Positions 9,788-19,565 of a DNA stretch of 64,000 nucleotides are shown here, piece by piece; the first letter of the stretch is position 1, and each line of letters opens with the position of its first letter. The translations under genes were made by a program, and so were the position numbers. The notes beneath the pieces are model-generated. The model ran no database searches. It was not told where the DNA came from and was given only the letters and a program-made list of their open reading frames with translations. Source of the DNA: Arthrospiribacter ruber (GTDB taxonomy: Bacteria > Bacteroidota > Bacteroidia > Cytophagales > Cyclobacteriaceae); NCBI RefSeq assembly GCF_019343195.1, contig NZ_RPHB01000008.1, positions 1 through 64,000 of the forward strand. Direction: 5' to 3'.

Positions 9788-10093
9788 GCGCTTTAATAAG
9801 GAACTAAAGCCAATATATGAAGGTCAAATAGTTAATAAAAAACTCTAAAAATCCAGTAGAGAAAGGAGAAACAAAGTCCAAAAAGCAGGCTATATGATAC
9901 ATTATTACAGGTAAAAAACACCAGGTAAATCAGTGATTTTTAAATTGAATCTCATGATATTGTCATTAAATAACAATTTTTGGTTTCATAGCAACTCATT
10001 TTACCATAGGAAAATAAAATAAACGCTATTAACAAAAAAGAATTTTAAATATTGTAAATAAAAAATATATTGACTTTTAAATATAAAACAATT
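9788..10093. other. AT-rich intergenic gap
   Basis: These 306 bp lie between the stop of the kinase gene at 10094 and the adhesin start at 9787. The gap is very AT-rich and probably carries the promoter of the adhesin-sensor operon. No gene, repeat or clear hairpin was recognised. Confidence 0.5.
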
Positions 10094-12397
10094 TCATATT
10101 CTAATAGAAAATTTTGTCCCCTTGTTTGGTGCTGAAGATACCTTTACTTCACCATCATGCTGAAAAACAAACTTTTCCACAGCTACCAACCCAAAGCCGG
10201 TTCCTTTAATATTTTCAGCATTTTTTGCTCTAAAAAATGGTTTGAAGATACTGTCAATTTCATTTGGAGGAATACCAATTCCATAATCTTCCACTTCTAA
10301 TAAGATATGACCGTTTTTTTGTTCTACTCTTACGTCGAAGGGTTTATCATTTCCATATTTAATAGCATTATCAATCAAATTTTCAAGAACGCATTCCATC
10401 AATATCGGGTCCCAAAAAACTTCTAACTCAGGATCCAATTTTTTACTTAAATTCAGTCTTTCACCAAGATTAAATTTTCTAATAACCTGTTCGACAAACT
10501 TCCCTACATCAATCCTTTTCTTTTTTAAATTAAAGTTGCCTGATTCCATTAACTCTAGTTGTAATACTTCATTAACCAACCTGTTGAGCATGGTTATCTC
10601 CTTCTCTGTCTTTTCAATTTTGGTATTTAGTTTAAGTTTGACTTCATCATGTCCGCTAATATTTTTAGTGTAAATCTTCATGATATCCAAACTTGATTTC
10701 ATGATAGTTAAAGGAGTTTTAAATTCGTGTGAAACAATAGATAAAAACTGAGATTTAAAGGAATTAAGGTTTCTTTCCTTTTCAAGGGCTTCTTCTAGCT
10801 TATTCTGATAATTTATCATATCAGTAGTATCATTCCCTATTCCTAATAGTTTAATGGCTTCACCGTTTTCATCTCTTATAATATCAAGAGAAAGGTCCAG
10901 CCACCTGACATTTCTTTCATTTTCAATTTTTTCCCGAACTTTTATATTCTTTTTGGTTGCTCCAATTGATTTTCTTTTTAAAATCCTTTTAACTAATCCG
11001 GTTATTTCCTCAGATACATTCGTAGTGAATATTTCTTCAAATGCAGAGGAATAAAACTCCACATTGAAATTTTCATCTAGGATAAAAATCAGGTCATTTG
11101 TATTCTTAAGAGTCGAACTTAGTAAAAATTCTTTTTCAGCCTTTTGTCTTTTTACTTCAGCACTCTCCTCTCTTAATTTAACAACATTGATCAAAGTTTT
11201 GTAAAATGAGATGACCAATTCTAATTCTTTTAGATCCTCTTGATCAAAATCACTGCTTTTGTTTGCCAGACCTATTAATCCTATTACATTTTCATTTTCT
11301 ATAATCGGAATACCTAAAAAATTCTTAAGATTAGGGTGACCTTTAAATTCCCTTTCAATTTTTCTCCCTGAAGGAAAGTCATTTACGAGTATTACCTTTT
11401 TTTGCAGAATGCTGTCTTCAATAAAATTATCGGGATGCTCAAACAAAAATCCTTTATTTTTGAAAGAAGTAAACAGTTTAAAGGAATGACTTGACTGCTT
11501 TGAAAAATCTGTTACAGCGTCATATTTTAGTTTCACCCTTTCCCCAGGAAAAGTTCTGCCAATAAACCCCAAACTTGCTCCGGATTGCTTCATTATAATG
11601 TCAAGTAATTCTGAAAAAGGCTCCGAAAAATTTTCAGCAATTAAAAATTTCTGTTGTACCTCAACCAAGTCTTTTAAGAGATTGTTGGAATCTCCCAATT
11701 TTCTTTTTGTTTTTACAAGTTGGTTTACATCAACAAGGTTAATTGAAACACAATCAGTACCATCAATTGGGACTTTGAGCATTTCAACTTTATACCAATT
11801 AGGAAATCCTGGACCAAGATTCAAAAGAACTGTTTCACAGTAAAAATTAATTTCACCGGTTAGCCAATCCATTACTTTTAAAAATGCATCCTCCTCAACG
11901 AAAAAATCTGATAATGCAAAACCTTTGCCTAATTCAGAAAAATTAAAAGGCACTCTCTCTAAAAGAATTTGATTAGCAATGAGGACATGTTCAAGATTGT
12001 TATCAAAAATCACATAAGGATTAGGAAAATTTTCAAGATTCTGTAAAATGGCTTCCCATGTCAGCGAATAATCCCTTCTTCCCTGTTTGTAAAAAAGATA
12101 CCCTTTAACCTGATTTGCTGATTTGTCCAGCCAAAATACATCCCTGACTTCAAGATACTTACCAGTAATTTTTAAAATAGCTTCATCAGAACAATCATTT
12201 TCTGAACTAAGTCTAATTCGTTTCGGAATAAAGTTCTGCCTGTCAAAACCAACTAAATTTTTTTCAAAAGTTTCCAAATTGATCATTACATCCTTAATAC
12301 CTGTTCCAAAAGTGTAAAGCAGCCTTTGACCAATTTTCAATAATTCACCAGTATTCAAATCAAAAACATAATCCTCATTACTAAGTTGGCTAAACAT
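10094..12397 (-). CDS. Soluble PAS-GAF-PAS sensor histidine kinase
   Basis: A 767-residue protein with no obvious membrane segment or signal peptide, so probably cytoplasmic. In order: a PAS-like N-terminal region (to about 235), GAF (about 255-400, GASLGFIGRTFPG to GLIGLANKSSDF), PAS (about 420-530, DLIFILDENFNVEFYSSAF), HisKA with H-box SIVSHEFKTPL (His557) and a complete HATPase domain (N box NLIDNAIKYG, G1 DYGIGIP, G2 GTGFGL). All kinase boxes are intact. It is divergent from the LytTR regulator at 12588 across a 190-bp shared promoter region, so the two are likely partners. It could also phosphorylate the ATPase-less sensor encoded downstream, which is inference. Confidence 0.92.
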   Translation of the reverse strand: MFSQLSNEDYVFDLNTGELLKIGQRLLYTFGTGIKDVMINLETFEKNLVGFDRQNFIPKRIRLSSENDCSDEAILKITGKYLEVRDVFWLDKSANQVKGYLFYKQGRRDYSLTWEAILQNLENFPNPYVIFDNNLEHVLIANQILLERVPFNFSELGKGFALSDFFVEEDAFLKVMDWLTGEINFYCETVLLNLGPGFPNWYKVEMLKVPIDGTDCVSINLVDVNQLVKTKRKLGDSNNLLKDLVEVQQKFLIAENFSEPFSELLDIIMKQSGASLGFIGRTFPGERVKLKYDAVTDFSKQSSHSFKLFTSFKNKGFLFEHPDNFIEDSILQKKVILVNDFPSGRKIEREFKGHPNLKNFLGIPIIENENVIGLIGLANKSSDFDQEDLKELELVISFYKTLINVVKLREESAEVKRQKAEKEFLLSSTLKNTNDLIFILDENFNVEFYSSAFEEIFTTNVSEEITGLVKRILKRKSIGATKKNIKVREKIENERNVRWLDLSLDIIRDENGEAIKLLGIGNDTTDMINYQNKLEEALEKERNLNSFKSQFLSIVSHEFKTPLTIMKSSLDIMKIYTKNISGHDEVKLKLNTKIEKTEKEITMLNRLVNEVLQLELMESGNFNLKKKRIDVGKFVEQVIRKFNLGERLNLSKKLDPELEVFWDPILMECVLENLIDNAIKYGNDKPFDVRVEQKNGHILLEVEDYGIGIPPNEIDSIFKPFFRAKNAENIKGTGFGLVAVEKFVFQHDGEVKVSSAPNKGTKFSIRI

Positions 12398-12587
12398 TTC
12401 AATGTAATTAATTTAAATTTTCAAATTTTATAATAATCCACTATGCTATCTTAATTCGTAAGTTAATATAGTTATTAAAGAGCATCAGGGGGCATGTAAT
12501 ACAAATATTAATTTAACAAATATGTACTTTAATTAGAAAAAGTTAATTTGCGGTCTCATATCAGTTACCAACCTACAAAAAAACGTT

Positions 12588-13325
12588 ATGAAAAGTAAAA
12601 TTCTATTAATTGAGGATAATGCATTACTTTCAGAAACAGTCAAAGAACTTTTGGAACTTTCCAGTTATAAGGTCGTATCTACTCTAAAATCCGGTGAAAA
12701 TATTGATCATCACCTTTCACTCCAGAATCCTGATTTAATTCTTATGGATATAAGAATTGAAGGAAATCTTGATGGGATTGAATTGGCAAAAGTCATCAAA
12801 GGAAAAGCAGAAGTACCCATTATTTTTATTACTTCTTTTTCAGATTCCCAAATAATCGAAAGGGTAAAAGAAATCAAACCTGAAGGTTTTATCCTCAAGC
12901 CATTCAGTCAGGAAACATTGACTACCACAATCGAATTGGTCTTGAGTAAATTTTATACTGAAAACGAAAACTACGGACACCATAAATCTTCTAATAAAAT
13001 GGATGACACTTTTTTTATCCGAGACAGAGGATGGCTGAGAAAAATAAAAATACATGATATCCAATATATAAAAACAGAGGGTACATATACCCATATAATT
13101 ACCGAATCAAAAAGTTTTACCCTCAGAAGTCCAATTAAGGACATTGCACCAAATCTACCTGAAACTGATTTTAAGCGAGTCCACAAATCATATATTGTAA
13201 ATGTCAATCGGATTGATGCTGTTTCTGCCAAAGAATTGAAAATCAATGAGGAAATTATACCGATAGGAAGAAATTATCATGCTGATCTCCAGAAAATGAT
13301 CCAAAAACTCAATGATTCTGAATGA
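12588..13325 (+). CDS. LytTR-family response regulator
   Basis: A 245-residue DNA-binding response regulator. The receiver domain (1-120) has acidic pocket LLIED, phosphoacceptor Asp54 in LILMDIR, Thr82 in FITSFS and Lys104 in FILKPF. The LytTR DNA-binding domain (about 140-240) has YIKTEGTYTHI and HKSYIVNVNRID motifs. LytTR proteins bind direct repeats and often control surface or extracellular functions. It is divergent from the PAS-GAF kinase at 10094-12397, the likely cognate kinase. The nearby adhesin genes are plausible targets, but no operator was identified. Confidence 0.93.
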   Translation: MKSKILLIEDNALLSETVKELLELSSYKVVSTLKSGENIDHHLSLQNPDLILMDIRIEGNLDGIELAKVIKGKAEVPIIFITSFSDSQIIERVKEIKPEGFILKPFSQETLTTTIELVLSKFYTENENYGHHKSSNKMDDTFFIRDRGWLRKIKIHDIQYIKTEGTYTHIITESKSFTLRSPIKDIAPNLPETDFKRVHKSYIVNVNRIDAVSAKELKINEEIIPIGRNYHADLQKMIQKLNDSE

Positions 13326-13871
13326 TTAAATTCCGGTGAAATTATTCTAAAGGATTTATTACCAACATAATAAAACTTTGGTATCCATTTACAAACCCAA
13401 CTAACTTAAAGAAAATACTTAAACTCTTATGAGGCTTACTTTTTTTTGGATTTTTAAAATGTTAACACCCGTTGAATGATGATTTGTCAACTAAAGGCTA
13501 ATTAGGAGAATGTCAATTCGAGCTCAAAGCATGACTGGACTACAATTTATGGAGATGATGGGGCTTTTGGGAATGAAGCACTGGAACTTTCAGGGTTTGA
13601 ATTTAAGATCTTTAAATCCAGCATTGATTAAATCTGAATCTATCCAAAAACAAAAATTCGGAAGTAACATTTGGAACATCTGCCATTCGCATATATCATA
13701 TTTTTAGTGAAAAAAAATTTAGTGAAAATAAGTGACAGGAGGCCAAGAAAGAAAAATCAAAGAAAGTGATTCTTTTAAATATCCCTCTTTAGCCACCTGT
13801 TCACTTCAACAAACCAAGTCTATGATTTTATTACCACATCAGAAATTTCCAAACTTCTTCCTTTAGGCAAA
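13326..13871. other. Intergenic gap with a possible coding relic
   Basis: A 546-bp gap between the LytTR regulator and the convergent end of the galactan operon. The only structure seen is a possible decayed coding piece at 13506-13735 (separate entry). No strong terminator was recognised for either flanking gene. Confidence 0.5.
13506..13735 (+). pseudogene. Possible discoidin-like domain remnant
   Basis: From 13506 to the TAA at 13629 one frame reads SSSKHDWTTIYGDDG, then LELSGFEFKIFKSSID. This resembles the WTTIY...G...LSG strand pattern of F5/8 type C (discoidin) modules. After the stop, another frame (13661-13735) gives TFGTSAIRIYHIF, which could be a further piece. There is no start or sensible gene around it. 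It may be the tail of a lost carbohydrate-binding protein of the adjacent glycan locus. The resemblance is short and could be chance. Confidence 0.27.
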
Positions 13872-14921
13872 TCAGTCATTTTTCACTACTTCATAGCTGA
13901 TCTCTCCTGGTACTTTCCAATCCATGGTAATGGTATAATTTCCATCTTCGGATATAGGAATGTCAGCACCATCCGGGTCCAGTATACCATCCAGACCGGT
14001 ATCTCCATAATTGAAGGCCCAATCTTCGGCTCTGAATTTAAAATTACCTTCAACCAGATCAATGGTAATGGTCAGCACGTTTTCATCAGAATCAAAATCC
14101 ATAGGAGTATCTCCGTCCCATCCCAATGGAGTGGCGTCACCTATTATTCCCCACCTTCTTCTTGTTCCGATTTCATAGGTAAGGCTGTTCAGATCAACCT
14201 TTAACCTAAATGTTCCGAAAGGTTCTGAAATCACAAAGTCAGGACCGTCTCTTTCCAGAGTACCGTTTGCCCCACCATAATTTATATCCCAGTTGGGCTC
14301 TTCAGTCACTTTGAAAGCTCCGGAACCTCCCAGGATATGCACATAGCCTTCAAAAATATTATCATTATTAACTGAATAGATCACGGTATTTTCATTCTCG
14401 GGAGACCAACCTTGATAATCACCTGGCACAAACATTTTGGCAAATACCAATGCTTCGGAAAATGGTGTAACTGAAATATTGGATACCGAAGAAAATACAG
14501 GTTCCACAGCATCTCCAACGCTGGCACGAACCCTGACATCCATCTGAATACTTTCATCAGGGTCATATCCTCTTCCTATCAACCTTTGGTTCAGGGAGGC
14601 TTCAGAAATACTTATATCCGAACCATTGGAGGTGCCCACGTCCAGAGGATTTTGGAACGAAGTGCCTGATTCAGCTAACTGAACGGTATAGCTCACCGCT
14701 GCGGAATACCCGAAATCTGCTGGATCAAAACTAAATACCAGATCCTGGGAACCTGTTTCTTCCGACAATACAATTGATTGCCCTGATGCCGGACTATTCA
14801 AAACCGGAATACCTGGATTATCTGAGATAACTGTCCTTTCTTCTTCTGTACAGCTCCATACTGCTACAGCTCCCAATAGAAGTAAGAATAATATATTAAG
14901 ATTTTTCATAAGATTTCCCAT
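13872..14921 (-). CDS. SusE/SusF-like outer-membrane glycan-binding lipoprotein
   Basis: A 349-residue protein, last gene of the galactan operon, 3 bp after susD. The signal sequence ends at a lipobox Cys (VAVWSC), so it is an outer-membrane lipoprotein. A SusE-type Ig-like N-terminal domain (about 40-155, with PVLNSPASGQSIVL and YTVQLAESGTSF) is followed by two repeated beta-sandwich starch-binding-like modules (about 160-250 and 255-345; MFVPGDYQGWSP and WGIIGDATPLGWDGDTPM). Such proteins hold glycan at the cell surface for the SusCD transporter. ATG at 14921 is used; the Met at 14909 (MKNLNILF) is an equally possible start. Confidence 0.85.
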   Translation of the reverse strand: MGNLMKNLNILFLLLLGAVAVWSCTEEERTVISDNPGIPVLNSPASGQSIVLSEETGSQDLVFSFDPADFGYSAAVSYTVQLAESGTSFQNPLDVGTSNGSDISISEASLNQRLIGRGYDPDESIQMDVRVRASVGDAVEPVFSSVSNISVTPFSEALVFAKMFVPGDYQGWSPENENTVIYSVNNDNIFEGYVHILGGSGAFKVTEEPNWDINYGGANGTLERDGPDFVISEPFGTFRLKVDLNSLTYEIGTRRRWGIIGDATPLGWDGDTPMDFDSDENVLTITIDLVEGNFKFRAEDWAFNYGDTGLDGILDPDGADIPISEDGNYTITMDWKVPGEISYEVVKND

Positions 14922-14924
14922 TTG

Positions 14925-16538
14925 TTAATATCCTGGATTCTGTTGTAATGTTGGATTTGCTATCAGATCTGCCTGTGGTAGTGGGTAAAGGTCTCTGAAT
15001 TCAGGAACAGATGTACCTTCAAAGACTCCACCTTTCCACTGCCATATATAGGCTCCACCTGTAAACCTGCCATAACGGATCAAATCCGTTCTTCTAGTAG
15101 CTTCCCATTTCAGTTCTCTGGCCCTTTCATCTAAGATAAAATCAAGGTTAAGGTCACCTGAAGAGATATTTCCCTCTGAATTCCCGTAAGCTCTTTCTCT
15201 TAAAGCATTGATATAATCGAGTGCCTGTGATTCGGTGCCTCCTGAGCCTCCACGGAGAACCGCTTCGGCATACATGAGATAAGCATCTGCCAATCGGAAT
15301 AATGGAAAGTCCACACTGACGTGGTCACTTACCGGACCGTCTGGCCTGTCTTCTGTGTCTCTGGTTATATTTCTGAATTTAAGGACTCCGTACCCATCCT
15401 GAAATGTGCTGATGGAAACAATATCAATCTGTTGTTCATCAGTATGGAACCAACCTCTGGCATCTGGGGTACCATCAGTTCCTGGATAAAGCCTTACGAT
15501 TTCCGGTCTTGTCCGCATTCCCTGCCAACCCCCAGGAACACCAAAGCTGTAAAAGTTTCGCATGGTCCCCCCTATGGCTGCATTGACCAGAAAAGTTGCT
15601 CCACCCCAAGACATGGTACTTGCCTGATCAAATGATATAGGGAAAATGATCTCAGGAGACTGATCATTATCTGCAAAGAAGAGGTGGTTGTAATCCGGCT
15701 CTAGTGAGTATCCGGCATTTAATACTTCATTTAGCTGGGCAATTACCTCAGAATACCTTTGCTGGCCTGTATATACTTCTGCATTGAGGTACATTTTTGC
15801 CAAAAGCATTCTTGCCGCAGCCTGATCTGCTCTTGCATACTCATTCTGTCCGGCAGGTACTAGATTGGGTATGACATCCAACAATTCAGATTCAATGTAA
15901 GAAAACAGGTCTTGCCTATTGATCTGCTCAGGAAAGAAGGATCCAACGGCATCCTGCTCCGTGACGAATGGCACATTACCAAATAAATCCAAAGCATGAT
16001 AATAGCTCAATGCCCTTAAAAACCTGGCTTCCTCTCTGTACAGTCTTGCTGTCTGCTGGTTGGCCTCAGAAATACCTCTGCTATCGAGGTTCTCATCACT
16101 TAGCTCCCTGATAAACTCATTGGCCAAGGTAATCTGATAGAAAATTCTATAATACATGGCAGCAATAAAGCCATTGTCTGAAGAGAAGGTAAGGGTATTC
16201 AAAGTAGGAAGCCCTTCATCGTTCCAGGATATTATAGCTTCATCGGTAGGCAATTCCTGCAACTTCCAAAAAGCCCTTAAATAAGTAGATGCTCCTTCAT
16301 CCTGTCCACCTATATCCCCACGTCCATCAGGGCCAGATTGTCCACTGGTTGCAAGCCCTGCATACATTTTGGCCAATACCTGTATGTAGTTATCAAAGTC
16401 CTGATATACCTGAACTGAGGTAAACTCCCCGAAAGGTTCAAGGTCAAGATCTGTACATCCTCCGATGCCGAATATGGTCACCAGAAGTATTGCTGTCTTT
16501 TTGATAAATTTATTTTTCATTTTTTCTGTCTTTTTCAT
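14925..16538 (-). CDS. SusD/RagB-family glycan-binding lipoprotein
   Basis: A 537-residue lipoprotein (lipobox GIGGC). The SusD N-terminal region (LEPFGEFTSVQVYQD, YYRIFYQITLANEFI) with tetratricopeptide-like helices (LRALSYYHALDLFGNVPFV) and the C-terminal RagB part (LFRLADAYLMYAEAVLRGG, FILDERARELKWEATRRTDLIR) are both complete. SusD acts as the surface lid on the SusC barrel and captures oligosaccharide, here presumably galactan fragments. It lies 34 bp downstream of susC. Met7 (16520) is an alternative start that would still keep the signal peptide. Confidence 0.95.
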   Translation of the reverse strand: MKKTEKMKNKFIKKTAILLVTIFGIGGCTDLDLEPFGEFTSVQVYQDFDNYIQVLAKMYAGLATSGQSGPDGRGDIGGQDEGASTYLRAFWKLQELPTDEAIISWNDEGLPTLNTLTFSSDNGFIAAMYYRIFYQITLANEFIRELSDENLDSRGISEANQQTARLYREEARFLRALSYYHALDLFGNVPFVTEQDAVGSFFPEQINRQDLFSYIESELLDVIPNLVPAGQNEYARADQAAARMLLAKMYLNAEVYTGQQRYSEVIAQLNEVLNAGYSLEPDYNHLFFADNDQSPEIIFPISFDQASTMSWGGATFLVNAAIGGTMRNFYSFGVPGGWQGMRTRPEIVRLYPGTDGTPDARGWFHTDEQQIDIVSISTFQDGYGVLKFRNITRDTEDRPDGPVSDHVSVDFPLFRLADAYLMYAEAVLRGGSGGTESQALDYINALRERAYGNSEGNISSGDLNLDFILDERARELKWEATRRTDLIRYGRFTGGAYIWQWKGGVFEGTSVPEFRDLYPLPQADLIANPTLQQNPGY

Positions 16539-16572
16539 GAATCCTTAATTCAAATGAGATTTCATGTTTAAA

Positions 16573-19518
16573 TCAAAAACCAAAGTTTACTCCGAAAGAG
16601 ATTATCCTAGGAAAAGGGTAGAAATTATTGTCTATCCCTCCAGGAATTTCCGGATCTATTCCCGAATACCCAGTAATCACAAAGGCATTCTGTACAGTGG
16701 CATTCACCTGGAGGTTGACCCTTGAAGCGAAGACATTTCCGAAGTTATACCCGACGCTGATGTTTTCCATTCTCAAAAACGAGGCGTCTTCAAGGTAGTG
16801 GCTGGATCTCAGCCTGTAGTTTTGAAAATTCGTTTCCAAAACATCCGAAGTCATATTGATCAGATAATCAGGGAATCTTAGGCTTTGATAGGCACCATTC
16901 GCAGATCTGACATTGTTGTATACTGTCTGACCTATATTGCCTCTTAGCACAAATCCAAAATCCCAATTCCTGTATCTAAGCTGGGAATTGAACCCGAAAA
17001 AATACCTTGGATCAGGGAATCCTCTTCTGATGAGATCCTGTTCATTGACTATTCCGTCCCCATTTTGATCCACATATACATTTTCCAGAGGAGCACCATC
17101 TGTTCCATATACCTGCTCCCATACATAAAATGAGTTGGGCTGAAAGCCTACTGTCTGTACCTGGATCGTGTTGCCGGTTCCTCCTCCTATTGAACCAACA
17201 AGAATCCCAACTGCATCCTCTTCCACATTACTCAGGCTGAGGATATTCACCCTGTTGTAGGTGAAGTTGGCACCTATATCCCAATTAAGTTCATTTGTAC
17301 GGACGACATTATATGTCAGGCCTGCCTCAAAACCATAACTTTCTATGTTCCCTACATTCGTGAAAAGCTGATTGGTAAGGTTGGTGCCTGCAGGAACAGG
17401 TATGACGGCAAGAAGGTCATTGGTCACCCGGTAATAATAATCCAGGCTACCATAAAACTTTCCATTAAAAAATTCATAATCCAATCCGGCATTGTAGGTT
17501 ACGGTCTCTTCCCATTTGATGTTTCTATCATACCCTTCTGGCCTTAATGTGTTGAAGAAGTTATTCCCAAACCTGTACCTTGCCGCATCATCACTGAAGG
17601 TATATCTGGGAAGGAAAGGGAAAAAAGAGCCAATATCCTGCTGACCGGTCACTCCATATCCCAACCTTAACTTCAGGTCTGTGATGGCGTTGTTGTTGAT
17701 AAGAAAATCTTCCTCACTTACCCTCCATGCTGCTGCCACGGATGGAAAAACTCCCCATCTGTTTTCCTGGCTGAATCTTGAAGATCCATCTGTCCTTAGT
17801 GTCGCGGTGAGGAGATACCTATCTTTGAGGCTATAGTTAACCCTTCCAAAGAATGAAATAAGCCTATATTGGGGTCTGGTTTCCACTCCAGCCGGTTCAA
17901 GTACCGTGCCTGCTTCATTTATTCTTGGAAATGCCGGGTTTTCGATCAGGAAATCCTGCCATGAATACCCTGCAGTTGCATCGAGTCTACCTGCCCTCCC
18001 AAGGTCTTTCACATAGTTCAAGTAGAAATCTGCCAGTAGGTTTCTCTTATTTTGAGCATAGTCCAAGAGCGAACCGCCTTCATTTACACCTGCTGCGGAT
18101 GAAGATGGTATGACTACCCTTCCCTCACTTTGACTAATGTCATATCCAAGGTTCAAGTTGGCCCGCAATCCATCAATAAATGGCAGGGCATAATCCAGTT
18201 GTAGGTTTCCTATACTTCTTTTAACTTCACCTCTGTCATCCCTTTGCTCCAGCAAACCAAGTGGATTTCTTGGAGCCAAGGTCTGAGGGGAGCCATCTTC
18301 ATTTAACCATTCCCAATACCCTCCAAAACCTTCAGGATCATAAATGGGCTGTGTTGGGTCAAAAATTGCTGCCGCCCCTATAGCTCCCTGATCAGCAAAT
18401 TGGCTGTAGGAATAAGTACCTCTGACATTAAAGTTGATCTTCAACCTATCATCTAGCAATGAGGGGGTCAAGCTCAGGGCTGCCGTTGTCCTGTTTAGGT
18501 TATCTCTTCTTAGCACACCGTTCTGTTCCAGGTTTCCTACCGAAAGTCTGTACGGGATGTTGTTAATGGAACCACTTAAGCTTACATTATTGTCAATACT
18601 TATCGCATCCCTAAAGATCACATCCTGCCAGTTGGTACTTTCAGAGCCGATTAAAGCTTGTTGGGAAGGGGAAGCCTGTGCAGCTACCGCATCCCTATAC
18701 TGATCAGCATTGAGTACATCTATGTTATTGGCAATTTGGGAAACCGATACCAGAGAACTCACATTAAGACTGAGGTCCTGACCTTTTTTCCCTTTTCTTG
18801 TAGTGATCAAAATCACGCCATTGGAAGCCCTTGAACCGTAAATAGCCGTTGCAGAGGCATCTTTCAGAACATCAAAAGTTTCAATGTCATTTGGGTTGAG
18901 AAAACTTAATGGATTTGCTGCACCTGCAACTGAAGAATTGTCAAGCGGTACCCCATCAATGACAATCAATGGATCGTTATTGGCATTTAGAGAGGAGCCG
19001 CCCCGAATCCTTATCCTACCCCCAGCTCCCGGAGCTCCGGAATTGGGAGTGATCTGTACCCCGGCAATTTTTCCTGTTATGAGCTGTTCGGCATTAGTAA
19101 CCTGTCCCACATTGAAATCTTCACGTGTCACTGAACCCACAGACCCAGTAATATCGGATTTCCTTTGCGTACCGTAGCCAATTACAACAATTTCATTCAG
19201 CTGGGCAGTTTCCGGGTCCATGTTAACTGTAATGTCCGATTGGTTACCTACCCTAGCCTCCCTTCTCCCGTACCCTATAAAGGTGAATACGAGGATGTCT
19301 TCAGATGAATTTACATTGATGGAAAAAGCTCCGTCAATGTCTGTAATCACGCCTATGTCAGTTCCTTTAACAGTTACATTTACAAAGGGCATTTCTTCCC
19401 CTGAGTCACTGTCAAACACCTTACCTGTCACTGTCCTCTGCTGTGCACTCAGTTGCTGAGCAAACAGCGTCAGTAGCATGATTACTGCAATTTTGATGGC
19501 AGTAAAGTCTTTACGCAT
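16573..19518 (-). CDS. SusC/RagA-family TonB-dependent outer-membrane transporter
   Basis: A 981-residue protein with signal peptide (LFAQQLSAQQ). It has a carboxypeptidase-regulatory-like N-terminal domain (about 28-110, VTGKVFDSDSGEEMPFVNV), the SusC signature NEIVVIGYGTQRKSDITG, a TonB plug (GKIAGVQITPNSGAPGAGG, PLIVIDGVPLDN, SATAIYGSRASNGVILITT) and a full beta-barrel ending in an aromatic residue (FGVNFGF). It imports oligosaccharides across the outer membrane using TonB energy. It is followed by susD and a SusE-like gene. The 47-bp gap to the upstream glycosidase shows no clear -7 box, so it is probably read from the promoter in front of GH53. Confidence 0.96.
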   Translation of the reverse strand: MRKDFTAIKIAVIMLLTLFAQQLSAQQRTVTGKVFDSDSGEEMPFVNVTVKGTDIGVITDIDGAFSINVNSSEDILVFTFIGYGRREARVGNQSDITVNMDPETAQLNEIVVIGYGTQRKSDITGSVGSVTREDFNVGQVTNAEQLITGKIAGVQITPNSGAPGAGGRIRIRGGSSLNANNDPLIVIDGVPLDNSSVAGAANPLSFLNPNDIETFDVLKDASATAIYGSRASNGVILITTRKGKKGQDLSLNVSSLVSVSQIANNIDVLNADQYRDAVAAQASPSQQALIGSESTNWQDVIFRDAISIDNNVSLSGSINNIPYRLSVGNLEQNGVLRRDNLNRTTAALSLTPSLLDDRLKINFNVRGTYSYSQFADQGAIGAAAIFDPTQPIYDPEGFGGYWEWLNEDGSPQTLAPRNPLGLLEQRDDRGEVKRSIGNLQLDYALPFIDGLRANLNLGYDISQSEGRVVIPSSSAAGVNEGGSLLDYAQNKRNLLADFYLNYVKDLGRAGRLDATAGYSWQDFLIENPAFPRINEAGTVLEPAGVETRPQYRLISFFGRVNYSLKDRYLLTATLRTDGSSRFSQENRWGVFPSVAAAWRVSEEDFLINNNAITDLKLRLGYGVTGQQDIGSFFPFLPRYTFSDDAARYRFGNNFFNTLRPEGYDRNIKWEETVTYNAGLDYEFFNGKFYGSLDYYYRVTNDLLAVIPVPAGTNLTNQLFTNVGNIESYGFEAGLTYNVVRTNELNWDIGANFTYNRVNILSLSNVEEDAVGILVGSIGGGTGNTIQVQTVGFQPNSFYVWEQVYGTDGAPLENVYVDQNGDGIVNEQDLIRRGFPDPRYFFGFNSQLRYRNWDFGFVLRGNIGQTVYNNVRSANGAYQSLRFPDYLINMTSDVLETNFQNYRLRSSHYLEDASFLRMENISVGYNFGNVFASRVNLQVNATVQNAFVITGYSGIDPEIPGGIDNNFYPFPRIISFGVNFGF

Positions 19519-19565
19519 ATTTTGTATATTTTAGGTTATTGTAATGATTGTATTCTTTACATACT

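Noticed and set aside
13510-13707. A 65-codon plus-strand frame as a real gene
   Set aside because: Its translation has no recognisable pattern; another frame of the same bases shows a domain-like fragment, so a relic is more likely.
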